Origin: Gelatoporia subvermispora B
Taxonomy: Eukaryota; Basidiomycota; Agaricomycetes; Polyporales; Gelatoporiaceae
Assembly: GCA_000320605.2 (NCBI GenBank)
Contig: KB445793.1
Location: forward strand, 152,911-216,910
Reading direction: 5' to 3'
Length of the DNA: 64,000 nt
The position numbers and the translations under genes are program-made. Under the pieces are notes generated by a model that was not told the origin of the DNA, ran no database searches, and saw only the letters and a program-made list of their open reading frames with translations. The first letter of the stretch is position 1; every line of letters starts with the position of its first letter. Shown in pieces: positions 37,844-49,139 of this stretch.

Positions 37844-38779
37844 CCCCTCCATAAAGTACTTTTTCAATTCGTCCGTTACCCATCCGCGTCCAATCTCGTC
37901 ATGGTTACAGCACAAGAGCATACCCAGACAGATGGGTACTGATCGGAGCGGACGGCGCTTCCTGAGGGCGATGCTCGCACTGCTGGAAAACGTTGTAGAC
38001 GAACATCGTGATTCTCCTCGGTCACCAGGTCATGCATCGTCTGCATCCAACGTGGAGTCGAGATGAGAGTCAGCTCAGGGCACGCATGCGGTCTACGTCC
38101 CGTGGGGCTGGATATTTGAGGTAGCCAATCACAGGTTTCATGTAGGGCATCGCAACCGTATCGGTATAGCGGGAGCCTGCTTCGCTATGACGGGGTTCCA
38201 TTCCAAGTATCGCTAAGCAACTCGTATCATTCGGCTGCAGGCAAAGAACACAATAATTGCGCCTGACGCAGCTCCGGAGGTCTTCTCACGGCTCGCCCAT
38301 AAGACGGCTTTGATCGTTCCATGAGGATATTGACAGACACGAGTACTTTTGCCGAGATCCACGGGTGCCGAGACCTCTGAGATGATGTCAACAGCGTTAT
38401 GCAAAGGGTAGAGCCGGTAGACACCGCCCTCACCTGCATCCTTCGCGTATAGAACTTCACAGCGCAGAAATATGTCACTATCAGAGTTTCGCTGGTATTT
38501 GCGCTCAGTAGAGGCGTGAGCATGCGGGATCTGCGCTTCTCCAGGTTCCAGTGGTTCTAGTGATTGCGTACTGGCATCACATGATACTACCCAACGGCCT
38601 TCAGTCGACTTCACGGGACCATCTGCCACGAGTCATCTGAATTCACATGCGTGAGCGTATCCAGTCACCGATCAAGCCGATCCAATAGAGTAGCATGAGC
38701 CGAGTCGCGGAAGGACACGAGCCATAAATTACACCTCAGAGCCCAACGTGAGGACAATAAAAAGGCCTCACAGAGGGAA
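37844..38779. other. Spacer between carboxylesterase A and its decayed copy
   Basis: About 0.9 kb. A minus frame open from 38629 to 38213 (138 codons) begins with a non-ATG codon and has no recognised motif; I do not call it. Confidence 0.35.
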
Positions 38780-40853
38780 GTGTAGCAATAGGTTGGTAAG
38801 TAAGTCCATACCACCACTGTATATGTCTTGCGTGATATTCGAGGATAGGCCTACACCATTCGACATTGACCAACGTCAGCAACTGAAGGGCGCCCGTGCT
38901 GTACTGAGGTCATGCATGCAAGCTCTGGCTATTTGGGTCAAGGTTATTGACAGAGTTATTTAGACAATCGCGAGCATCGAAAGGGCTGTATAAGCTGAAG
39001 AGATTGCTACCGTGGAACTGGCATGAAAGATTAGTAAGAATTCAAGTATTCGAGAATCAATCAGCAAGAGGCCCACGGGTCTTCTTGAGGCGTTTGCTCA
39101 CTCAAATTCGAAGTGAGCCCGCAGTCTTGACACATTAAACAGGCAATTGTAGATTACAGGATGACCACACTGGCTGTTCGCCAGACCTTTACTACAATAA
39201 GAACCTTCGAGGTGCTTGGAATACTAGATCACCCTGTATGGCAGCCAATCGTCTGAACTCTGGAGTGAGCGCTTTCGCTCGTCCTGTCCCAAACGGGAGT
39301 CTTGCGTAACATTATTGGGTACGCCTGGAATAGAGGGGTGAGGAAACACGTGGTGTCGGGAACCGTCGAAAAAGGGTTGTTTGATAAGTATTCCAATAAT
39401 TCTGCTTGTGTTTTTGAATATGCCATCATTGTTGACCGACTAGTCACACAGATACAGACGATCTAAATCCATGGTAACTTACGTGATGTTGAGAAGGGAC
39501 AGAGTGAAAAGGGTTCTTTCGTCGTCGCAGTCCTGGGGGCCATATTATCAATATAAAGGACATGGCAGTTGTCGTAGGAATGGGTACTGTACGCACTCCG
39601 CTGATAAGAGGGTCATTTGCCACACTGCCCTGCAACGCAATATTCTTAGGTGTGTCGGTCAAGAAATTGCTATCCACACGAGGAAGCCACGCCAAATGGA
39701 GGGACTAAATCCATCGAATTGAGCTCAAATTTGAGTAAGTGTGATAGTAGTCGTACTTGGCACCAGAGTTCGTCTGGGGGCTGATCGACAGCCACTTTCA
39801 ATGTAGCGAATGTCAACTGGCGCAAGCAGTCCAACGTGTCTGCGACGCCCATACAGCCGGCTCCCGACACGAGAGGGTCATAACACTTTTTCCCTGCGAA
39901 ATATCACCCATGGGGACGGGCGATCTAGACACCATGACTGCAGCTCGGAACAAACCATTGAGACTGCCTTGGTTTGCGAGGAGTGGCAGTGTGACCGAGA
40001 CTGCTCCAGCGCTCTCACTCCGAGTATTGCGCAGCGTCTTCAAGAATCAAGGCATCCATATATTCCGAAGAGGTCTCTCACATTGTGACTTTAGTGGGGT
40101 TCTCAAATTATGCCTGGATCCACTGCATAGCTTGGCGTTCTATCGTAAGTCAACCGTCAGTTGAGACATGTTGCAAATATTAAGTCACTCACGATCCCAC
40201 AGGTCAAAATAACCGAGCCCAACCTCTTTCACCTCTTGGCTGGCAAGAAGACCATAGGCTAAGGCGCAGTATCAGTCAAAGTGCATGACGACCAGGGGAA
40301 TCCGTAGACGCGCCTGAAACTCTGTGATTCGAGACATCAGCTCTCAGTGATACGATATTGCTGCCCGGGCCACTCGTTCAATTGGATGGAGCGTTGCACA
40401 AAACCGCTGCCATCGTATCTATCGTGCGATTCGATATATCTGGGTGTGAACTTGAATGCCTCGGCAGATGAAGCGTTAAGGCTGGTAGACACAAGCGAGA
40501 TCGAAGGTGTGCTGTCCTGTTCTTGGCACGATTGGCCAGACGTGGTTACATCGAATGTGCCATTGTACGCGTTATTCGGTAGAGGAAGTTCGGTAGAGGA
40601 AGACGGGAACGAAGATCTCCCGCCTCATTCTATGTTCGCAGATTGTAGCTATGCACGGACGAGCATCCATTCGCGGTTGTGCGAAGGGGATACCCAAGAA
40701 CTTGTTGGTAATTCCATCTGTCACACTAGTGAGCTTTCCCTGGTCCAAGGGTGACGGTGGGAGCAACATCACTGGGGAAGGCGCTGAAAGCCCCGACCGA
40801 CAACACAAAGCAAGTATCGCCAGACGAAGGTAGGCAGACCGCATCCTCATCAC
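38780..40853 (-). pseudogene. Decayed type-B carboxylesterase, copy B
   Basis: Homologous to copy A along its length but broken. The signal-peptide exon (MRSAYLRLAILALCCRSGLS) and TNKFLGIPFAQP are recognisable. After it the splice donor is gone and a 14-nt phrase (tctaccgaacttcc region) is partly repeated. The block for the EDC motif and the GGGF oxyanion hole is missing or scrambled. Later pieces are readable: AYGLLASQEVKEVGLGYF, QRQAMQWIQA followed by an in-frame stop at 40110-40108, and ESAGAVSVTLPLLANQG (the nucleophile motif now RSESAG rather than GESAG). A single-base frameshift falls in the A-run near 39890, followed by DTLDCLRQLTFATLK. The C-terminal part (SLYSPFDARDCLNN) ends early in a stop. 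It cannot make a working enzyme. Confidence 0.88.
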
Positions 40854-41886
40854 AATCGCAGAGAACGGCTACAAGTTCTGGCGGTGGATCAAATAGCACG
40901 CTCCGCGCGACGCGCTATGACACCACTCACCATGCACATGTCACTGTCGACATAATCTGGTAGACCCAGGACATTCTGTGCAGATACCGTTCCCGAGCAG
41001 ATGCCCTGGAATGAGTCATCAATATCTCAACCTGTGGTCTTAAGCAGTTGATTCAGTGTTCGCAATCGTCAGTGCGCCACCAGGTGCATGAAGTTGAACT
41101 TTAGTGTTGCTTCGTTAGTGATTAGGTAAAGCAGGCATATGTCAACACCACCACAGCACTGGTTGCCAATGACAGCGCCTTCTTGCACTAGTGTTAAGAT
41201 AAGAGAGCTACAAACAGTCTAGACTAGTTCAAAGTGTAAAGCACTTGCCAGCCAGTGTGTAAGCGAACAAGGCAGAGTACTGAAGCATACGTGAACGGGC
41301 GACATGCACAATGCTGACGCTCCCAACATCCATATGGTGCAGAGCGTCGACCATATCCGGCCGCTAGATCCTGACCAACGGCACAAAGTGAATGGGCTCA
41401 CATGACCCGGAGACATTGTGCAAGACGGCGATAGAGAAATCGCGGCGACGTCGCTACGCAAAAGGACGCCAGTCGATATCTGCCGGCGCCCCGAGACACC
41501 CGACGTGCTGTGAGCAGTATGATCCAACGATTTGCATGCTTGCCTTGCCAGGCACAAGAAGAGTCGATACCCTGTCTATAGAATCCGAAGGTCCAAGAGG
41601 GCTGAGAGTTCGTAGCAGCTATGAGGTTAATTGCGCATACCAATGCACACAATAACCCATCGCCACGTAAAGTAGCTTTCACAATGAAGTGAATGGATAG
41701 TGCAAATCTGCTTGTTGAGAATCCTGAAACGAATGCGGAAAATCGATAAATAAGAGGGAAAGACGGAATGATGCCAAGGTGTGTAAGCTCCACTTCCGTC
41801 GAACTGTAGTGAATTACACAAGAGATTACGAAATTTTAACCAGCCAGAATAATCCATCCAATGCAAGCAGACCCAACCACTGCACC
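40854..41886. other. Intergenic, no gene recognised
   Basis: About 1 kb between the carboxylesterase pseudogene and the ArfGAP stop. No motif or repeat recognised. Confidence 0.4.
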
Positions 41887-43597
41887 TCAACGCTCTGACA
41901 TTTGTGCCAGATAATCCGCGAGCTGCGCAACTCACGATTAGCCAAGGATCTCTGATGATCAAATATGCTTACCTTCAGAGCGCCCGCCCGTATACTCTCA
42001 CCAGCCTGCTGCACATCTGGATTTGCAAGCACTCTCGAAATGGCATCCTTCGCCGCCAGCTCCAGACCAGCAAGCGAGCCGTCACCAAGCACTCCACCGT
42101 CTGCGCCAGGGCCGAGCCCGCCATTGATATCATCTTCCTCCTCACGCCCGAAGTACTGGTTCGACGAGATGGAGGTTGCACCCTGGAATGACTGCAGCCG
42201 TGTCTGGGCCTCGCTGACGGCCGCAGGATCGTACGCGTTGCGGCCGAAATACATATCGGACGAGATCGCCTTCTGGCCGCCGAACTTGTCGCGCGCAAAC
42301 GTGGGTGCATCTTCCTCTACAGCGGAGCTGGCGCGTAGCAGGGTCAACATGCATCGAGTAGCAAATCGTCGACAATTGCACTCACGCTTTCGACGTGGTC
42401 GCTGCGGCAGGGACGGCACCAAATCCAAGGCGCTTCATTCCCATGCCGAGCCGCTCCATGTCCTGCGCACTGCCCTTGGGCTTGACCTCCGCTGGCGCAG
42501 CCTTCACCGCCGTCTTCACCTTGGCCTTCGCGGCCGCGGTCGCAGACGCAGACGCCTCGGCTTCCTTCCGCGATCGCTCCTCCTCCTGCCGTTCCTTCTC
42601 ACGATCGTATCCGAGTTGGCGCACGCGCTCCGCCTCCTCTATCGCGCGCCGTTCCGCCTCCTCAAAGTCGATCGGCGCGGCTGCCTTCTTTGCGCCGAGG
42701 CCTCCGAGTTTACCCTTTCTTGCCGCCGAGGCGGTGGTCGCGGATGTTGAGCTGGGCACGGAACTGGTCGAGCTCAGGCGCGAGGCACCGAGCTTTGAGG
42801 TGGCGCGCGCGCCCGGTGTGGCGGAGGATGATCGCAAGGACGCGGAGCTGATGGTGCGCGGAGCAGACGCAGCCTCAGGGTTCGGCGATGCGCTCGCAGA
42901 GCGACCGATAACGGGCGGCGCCATGGGCTTCGGTGCAGCGATAGCAGGGGACTTGGGCATCGCGGGCTTGTTCCACGATGAGAAGAAATCGTCGTCATCG
43001 CCGCCTTGGGGAACGGGCGTCGCAGCCTCGGTTGCACCATCGACGACCACTCGGTCGGGGAATCTGTGCGGCGTTGTAGGTCGGGAGATGATCAAGCGGT
43101 GCATATACTCACCTCGTCGCGTCTTCCCGAACACGTCTAGCCAGCTCTTCCTTGTATAGCTCTGCGACGCGACTCGAGTATTTCTTCTTTACGTCCGCAT
43201 CAGTGAGCAGTGCAGAGCCTCCGTGCTTGGTGAAGAACTCAGTCGCAGATGCATTACCTCCAACTTTCATCGTCCGCAGTTGATTGAGTTGCCAGCTGTC
43301 GAGGTTGGTAGATCTGGCCAGATATGAGCCATTTCCTCCACTGCCAGACATATACGACCTCACCGGACGAAACTGATGTGCACACCCATGTTCCGATGGA
43401 TACTCGAGCAGTCCAGACAAATGTATACACCAAATGTTACGCTTGACCACGTTGGGTTACGAGCTTGACAGTCAAAACACATCTGTGCGACGTTGGAGCT
43501 GTGCGGGAGCTGAATATGCTGTACATACTTTGTTCCCCTTCTGCGCCTTCAGAACCTTGAAGACCTGCTCGGTCTCTGCCTTCGATGGATCTGTCAT
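41887..43597 (-). CDS. GLO3: ArfGAP of the Glo3 (ArfGAP2/3) type
   Basis: A GTPase-activating protein for Arf1 that acts with COPI coat in Golgi-to-ER retrieval. Six exons (43597-43529, 43482-43364, 43313-43113, 43063-42386, 42327-41973, 41922-41887) join in phase to 485 residues. The N-terminal ArfGAP zinc finger is complete: [20 protein letters not shown], then [20 protein letters not shown] with the catalytic Arg, and [20 protein letters not shown]. The middle is Ala/Ser/Pro-rich, with a charged helical stretch rich in Glu/Arg ([19 protein letters not shown]). The C-terminal Glo3 motif is present as repeated ISS.MYFGR / ISSNQYFGR boxes, and the protein ends in an amphipathic [11 protein letters not shown]. 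These repeats separate Glo3 from Gcs1-type ArfGAPs. The gene is intact and head-to-head with the acetyltransferase gene. Confidence 0.93.
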
Positions 43598-43758
43598 GGC
43601 TGATTGCAATGTGATTTCGGGATAGAGGATGGAGGAGAGTGATGGTGGCGAGTAAGCTCGTCGAGCGACAACCGCAAGCTCCACGTGGCGCGTCTTGCGC
43701 TCTACTGTCTATCTCGAAGTTTGTCCGACCCACTTTCCTCCATTTTCTGGTTCTATCC
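43598..43758. promoter_or_regulatory. Short bidirectional promoter between ArfGAP and acetyltransferase genes
   Basis: Only 161 bases separate the two divergent ATGs, so both 5' UTRs and core promoters must share this segment. No individual site is called. Confidence 0.45.
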
Positions 43759-44281
43759 ATGAATAATTCGCTGGGTATATATCTCGAGGCCTATAATTCT
43801 TATTTTCGATCTGAATGATGAGCTAGACGTGGTGCAAATCCGGAGGATCACTGCAGAACAGACGGTTCCCTTGCGACACTCAGTTCTGTGGCCCGACTTT
43901 CCAGCATCACACGTTCTCCTCGCGGACGATGCAGCAGGTCTGCATCTGGGTGCATTTATACCCTCTGAAGATACACCAGTTGCGGTAGTCTCAGTATTCA
44001 AGGAATCAATACCCAGCTCGAACACAGAGGAAGGCGGTGAGCCCCTTCCGGCGGCACGATTCCGCAAACTTGCTTGTGATCCTGCTCATCGACGCCGCGG
44101 CATCGGTTCAAAATTGCTGGAGCACATGTTCAATATTGCGCGCGAAGAACTCGGATGTGATGTTGTATGGTGCGATGCACGCGTCGAGACGCAAGGGTGG
44201 TATGAGCGGAAGGGTATGCGTCCGTTTGGAGAGATCTTCTACAAGGACAACCTCCCCTACATCCGTATGCGCCGACCATGA
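43759..44281 (+). CDS. GNAT-family N-acetyltransferase
   Basis: A small acetyl-CoA-dependent acetyltransferase of the GNAT superfamily. The main frame has no in-frame ATG near its start. A 16-nt first exon (43759-43774, MNNSL) joined across a 52-nt intron (GTATAT donor, CTAG acceptor) to 43827-44281 restores one in phase and gives 156 residues. The acetyl-CoA-binding motif A is clear: FRKLACDPAHRRRGIGSKLL, then EHMFNIAREELGCDVVWCDA. It is followed by motif B-like RVETQGWYERKGMRPFGEIF and an ending YIRMRRP. The substrate (amino sugar, amine or peptide) cannot be inferred. Confidence 0.82.
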
Positions 44282-44465
44282 CACACTTCCCGTGCTTCTC
44301 ACTTGCTCTGCGACTAGATAATTCAATAGAACGGCGATATTCCTAATACCGCCGTTAGGCATGCCCAGCTCGTCCAAGACCATTGTCTCCGACTCTCGCA
44401 AGCGTCAGCCCAAGCAGGCAACTAGCGGATCTATTCTGTCTTCCAAATAAGCATCATCATGTATA

Positions 44466-44825
44466 CTAACATTGAAGAGCACGCTTCATCGTGACCCCGA
44501 CCACCACCCTGCCGTCGTCAGAAGACTTCATCGGTGATACGTCGGTTGTCGACTTACGCTTGAAAAGCGGGGAGTACGATCGCGCCATAGTGCGCCTCAG
44601 CCTTCGCCGCTGTGCATGAATACACTGGGTAAAGTCCGGCAGGCTAAGCGAACAAAGAGGCTTCTGTGACATACTCAGTCTGCTGCTTGACTTGCGCGAT
44701 CCTGCGTGCATCCCGTGTAGAGCACCGCTTGTCACTTCGTCTTGCTCACCTGAGCCCTGCTGGAAAATCTTCGCCCCCACAAAAGTCCACGGAAGTGGGG
44801 CCTTTTCACCGATTGATACTTTCAT
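44466..44825 (-). CDS. Possible small protein of unknown function
   Basis: An ATG-initiated frame of 119 codons beginning MKVSIGEKAPLPWTFVGAKI. It has a donor-like GTGAGC after codon 25 and other splice-like signals, so the true product may be a spliced protein of different sequence: another frame near 44640-44575 reads AAKAEAHYGAIVLPAF before a GTAAGT. A TATA-like tttatag lies just upstream of the ATG. No domain recognised. Confidence 0.25.
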   Translation of the reverse strand: MKVSIGEKAPLPWTFVGAKIFQQGSGEQDEVTSGALHGMHAGSRKSSSRLSMSQKPLCSLSLPDFTQCIHAQRRRLRRTMARSYSPLFKRKSTTDVSPMKSSDDGRVVVGVTMKRALQC

Positions 44826-44907
44826 GACATACCTCTTAGATTTGCTTCTATAAATCGTCGACTGGGCGATGAAGGTTTGGTCCACAGATCACGCATTAGG
44901 TTGAAAG

Positions 44908-46077
44908 ATGGCTTTCTTTGCAGCATTGTTCGCACTTGCTCTGGCGGGTTGTGCCCTGGCGCGGCCAACAGCCAGCACGCTGACGGGCGCGTTCACATGC
45001 GTTGATGCCGCCGACTTCACGCTCTGCCAGAATCAGTGGGGTGCAGGTACGCCGTTCTTGCGAGGAGGAAAAATTGCTACTGACCTGGCCGCAGCCTCCG
45101 GCGTCGGCTCGCAGAACTCCACCTTGCTGAGCGCGAGCGGTGACTCCATCTCGTGGTCGACCGTCTACACCTGGGAGAACGGCCCCAACAACGTCAAGAC
45201 CTGTGAGCATCATCCTCTAGTATCATCCAGACAGATTCTGATGTCGCTTAGATGCGAACGTTCAGCAGAATGTCGGCATGGGTGTGCAGGTTTGCGGATA
45301 TCCTTGGCTTTCGCATGTCCCTAGCATGGCTCAACACGACCACGCAGCTCTCAGATCTCGCGAGTGTCCCCACCACCTGGCAGTGGACCTACGAGTCCCA
45401 GTCTGATGGTCTGCGTGCAGATGTCTCGTAAGTACACCGTCCCTGATGCCATTCCGGTGGACACCGAGCGTCGCACGTTTTAGCTATGATATCTGGACTG
45501 GTGTTCCCCCGACTGGAACTGCGGCGTCACGCAATTCGTCCTTCGAAATGTAAGCAAATGTTGCGCACTCATGGAGATTGGAATATTAAGCACGCTTCTT
45601 CAGCATGATCTGGCTCTCTGGTCTAGGAGGGTGAGTCGAATCCTGACAGGTCGCTGGCGCCTTACTGAAGTATGTTGTAGTATACAACCCGTTGGCTCGC
45701 AGACTGTGACGAATGTCTCGATCGCTGGCTTCAACTGGAACGTGTGGAAGGGACCGAACGCGAACTGGGAGACTATCAGCTTGGTCAGCGCCGACGGTGA
45801 CATCACCGACTTCCAAGTCGACCTCAAAGACTTCTTCGGTATGTCATGTTCCTACCCATGGTCATATGTCACTTCTGACGTCGTACCGTAGACTACCTCA
45901 TTGCTGAGCAGGGCGTTGCATCGACCCAGGTAAATGAATTTGCATATTTTCTGATAATTGCGAAGCTGATCGTCCTCGATCTAGTTCTTGCAGGTCATCC
46001 AGACGGGAACGGAGGCGTTCGAGGGACAGGCGAGCCTCTTGATCAGCAACTTCAGCGTTGCTGTGAACCCACAGTGA
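44908..46077 (+). CDS. Secreted GH12 endo-beta-1,4-glucanase (xyloglucanase type)
   Basis: Glycoside hydrolase family 12, a jelly-roll endoglucanase that cleaves cellulose or xyloglucan outside the cell. The start is a signal peptide (MAFFAALFALALAGCALA). The exons, separated by 43-60 nt introns, give roughly 245 residues. Family motifs after splicing: FTLCQNQWGAGT, SQNSTLLSASGDSISWSTVY, VKTYANVQQNVGMAWLNTTT, YDIWTGVPPTG, SSFEIMIWLSGLGG with the nucleophile Glu, and IAGFNWNVWKGPNANWETIS. Then FVSADGD-type LVSADGDITDFQVDLKDFF, DYLIAEQGVASTQFLQVIQ and TGTEAF with the acid/base Glu follow. The intron after VGM is 43 nt with a GTGTGC donor, chosen because it restores AWLN in phase. The gene looks intact. 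Confidence 0.92.
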
Positions 46078-46853
46078 GGGAGTACCTCAGAGGTCTACAG
46101 ATCGTGTTCAACCCCAGTTCATTGGTTACTGCTGCGACGAACGGCAGGGAATGAGTTCATGTGATATCTCTGGTCGTTCTGCTCGAATATCCAAAGCTTC
46201 TCTCGCAGCTACAGAACACAGATCGGGTGCGATGCACGGACTCATGGGATCTATTCTGAGCATTCGCCTGGCATAATGCGGGCCTAAGTACATGTGCGAA
46301 GAATTGGGCCACGGCCCGGATGTAGACACGGCGTGACCGACTCTGAGTTCGCTCCTATCGGGAGGGCTTCCAGCTGTGGTCCGGTGAACGGTTCCCCGCA
46401 CCCTCTCACAGCAGATCTCGTGCAAGACCGAACATCCTGGTGAGTTATTGTTCTCGCAGACAGGAGAATGCGCTTGTTTTGTCGCGATATGGCTATCAGG
46501 GAGCTCGAGCGCGCGCCGCGTATCACCGCGGTGAAGCGCGAGCGACGCTGAGTTCTTCGTCCCCCTTATGTACGTGATACCAAGATGTGCTACTCTGACT
46601 TGTACACTGCCGACCGGGCCATGCGCATAGCAGTCCACTTAAGGAGACACTTGTGCACCACGAACTAACCGAACGCGCTCGTCCGATCTCACCTTCGTCC
46701 GGATCCGTGAAACTCTTCATATGATAGCCCCTGCGTTTCTCGAACGCGAGGCCTCTGCTTCTTGCTCAAATGCGCTATATATATGCGAAATCCACTCAAT
46801 GTCTCGACGTATACATCTGGATCTTTGTTGCTCATTAACCTTTTGCCAGCGAA
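46078..46853. other. Intergenic, no gene recognised
   Basis: Holds the GH12 3' region and the promoter of the ThDP enzyme. A TATATATAT string at 46776-46784 lies 70-78 bases upstream of the next ATG. Confidence 0.5.
46776..46784 (+). promoter_or_regulatory. TATA box of the ThDP enzyme gene
   Basis: TATATATAT, 70-78 bases before the ATG at 46854. Confidence 0.5.
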
Positions 46854-49131
46854 ATGTGCACTGCAGCAGCAGCATTTCTGAAGGCCCTCGTAGACGCAGG
46901 GATCACCCACGTCTTCGTGAACTGGGGTAACGATCACCCTGCTTTCCTCGAAGAGCTGGAACGACAACGGGTTACGGATGATGGAAAGACGGCCCTAGAA
47001 GTCATGACATCGCCGAGCGAATTCGTGGCGCTGACGGCGGCGCAAGCTTTCGCTCAAGTCACAGGCAGACCTGCTGCGGTGATTGTACACGTCGATGTAG
47101 GAACACAGGTAAGCACTGTCGAATCCAAAGGGTGCATTCTTCGGCGAATAGCACCTGGCTTATATCGTCTGCCTGCCACCTGCGAATATTGCGAGGGATT
47201 GTGCTCTCAGGCGATGGGTTCAAACTTCATTGCCTGTGCAATGGACCGCATATCCTCGACTTCGAAAAATTCTGGCTGTGTGTAATACTGAACCACCCAT
47301 CAGTCTCTTGCAGGAGCGGTCCATAATGCGGATCGAGGACATGCCCCTGTCCTTATCTTCTCGGGAGCGCCACCCCACAGCGCGCACGGGGAGTTGAAGG
47401 GTTCGAAGAACGAATGGCCGATGTGGCCGCAAGGTAAATGCTCCTTATATTGCGGGGAGATTTCAGCTTAATGTGGTGTTAGATGTCCCCGATCAATCTT
47501 CGATTGTTCGTCAGTACATGCGTTACACTGCTCAAATCCAGAGCGGAAAGACTGTCGCCAAGACCGTACTTCGTGCACTACAATTGTACGTGCTTCACAT
47601 GATGGTGCTCGAGAGATCTTCTTGTGCTGAGCATACGGCGCAGTGCGCAGAGCGAACCGAAAGGCCCCGTGTACTTGTGGGCGCGCCGAGATGTAATGGA
47701 GGAAGATCTAGACGAGTCTGTCTTGATTTCTGCACCGAACCCTCGCAAATGGCCAGCCATCGCTCCAAGGGGACTTGCACCAGATGGTACGCTCAATGTC
47801 ACTCGTAGCTTGCTCGGTTGATATATGTGCTCTCGTCAGTTGCTCAAACGATTGCCGAAGCGATCTTAAGCTCGAAGTCTCCTCTCATCGTCGCCGGAAA
47901 TTCAGGACGGAATGTGCGTGCCGTGGAGGAGCTGCAGCAGCTCGTCACGGACTACGCCATCGCCGTGTATACCTCCTGCCCATTCGCCCTCGCCCTTCCT
48001 TACAGCCACCCGTCCCTGATCGGGAGCTCGTTTGATGGCAAGGTCGCGCCTCTGGCAACCTCGGACGTTGTCATTGTGCTGGAGGCCGATGTTCCCTGGA
48101 TGGATCCCTCCGCCAGACAACTCCCGCAGGACGCCCGAGTGTTCCAGATCGCGACAGATCCCTTGCAGAAGACATACGGTTATATGCACATCGATGCGGA
48201 GATTATCTCCGAGGCAGACCCAGAGACAGCGCTGAAGCAGATCCGCGCAGCCCTCGAGGAACTCTCAGCACAGGCGGACTACGCAGCCAAAGCACAGCTC
48301 GTGGAGCAACTGAGCCAGCGCAGCGCAAAGGTGAAGGCGCTGCACGAGCAGTGGATGCAGCAGCTCGCCACAGCCGAGGCCTCGCTCGCCCCGGACGGTG
48401 TCACCTCAACCGTGCCGCACATCCTGGGGGCCGTGCGCGAGGTCGTGCGCGCGCAGACGCCCAGTGGTGGGGCGCGCGTGCTGTGGCTCAACGAGGGCGT
48501 GAGCAAGTGCCCCGAGACATGGAACCACATCCAGCCCGAGGTCCCGGGGAGCATGCTCATGTCTGGTGGGTCATCCCTCGGCTGGGCCGTCGGCGCGGGA
48601 GTTGGGGCGTACCTTGGCGGTGAGGCTGCGAACAAGGGCTACGAGCTCATTGTGTCCGTTGTTGGCGACGGCGACTTCCTATTCGGCCAGCCCAGCCCAG
48701 TGTACTGGATGGCGAGGAGATACGGGACGGTACGTCGGTCGAGCTCTCACCTCTGCGGCGTTCTGATAGAACACACATATCATCAGCCGTTCTTGACGAT
48801 CATCCTCGACAACGGGGGCTGGGCTGTAAGCATCTCATCTCCGTCCTGGAAGTTACGAAGAAGCTGATCATCTCCGTTTCAGTCGCCGAGGCTGTCGATG
48901 CTGGGCATATACCCACAGGGGCACGGGAGCAAGGTCTCCGGCCGACAGCTCACCGTCGGATTTGGCCCGGACCCTCCGGACTACCCTGCGATCGCTGCTG
49001 CTGCGGGTGGCGCCTGGGGCGGTAGAGTTGAGCGCGCGAGCGAGCTGCGGGACGTTCTCACACAGGCGGTGAATGCAGTCTTGCACGAGAAGAGATGCGC
49101 AGTTGTAGACTGCAAAGTAGAGTCTATTTAA
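46854..49131 (+). CDS. Thiamine diphosphate-dependent acetolactate synthase-like enzyme
   Basis: A member of the ThDP-dependent decarboxylase/carboligase superfamily, closest in layout to acetolactate synthase-like proteins. Starting at ATG 46854 (MCTAAAAFLKALVDAGITHV), the N-terminal Pyr domain has SPSEFVALTAAQAFAQVTGR (cofactor-activating Glu in SPSEF) and AVIVHVDVGTQ. After an intron come GAVHNADRGHAPVLIFSGAP and ELKGSKNEWPMWPQ-DVPDQSS. The central domain holds KSPLIVAGNSGRN and YTSCPFALALPYSHPS. The C-terminal PP domain has SSLGWAVGAGVGAYLG, the ThDP-Mg motif VVGDGDFLFG, and TIILDNGGWASPRLSML with the Mg-binding Asn. Introns fall at TQ|GAVHN, WPQ|DVPD, ALQ|SEPKG, APD|VAQT, RRYGT|PFL and GWA|SPR. 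Whether it makes acetolactate or another product is unknown. The gene is complete. Confidence 0.85.
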
Positions 49132-49139
49132 GCGCTCTT

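Noticed and set aside
38213..38629. 138-codon minus frame between carboxylesterase A and B
   Set aside because: Starts with GTG, shows no similarity to the neighbouring esterases and no motif.
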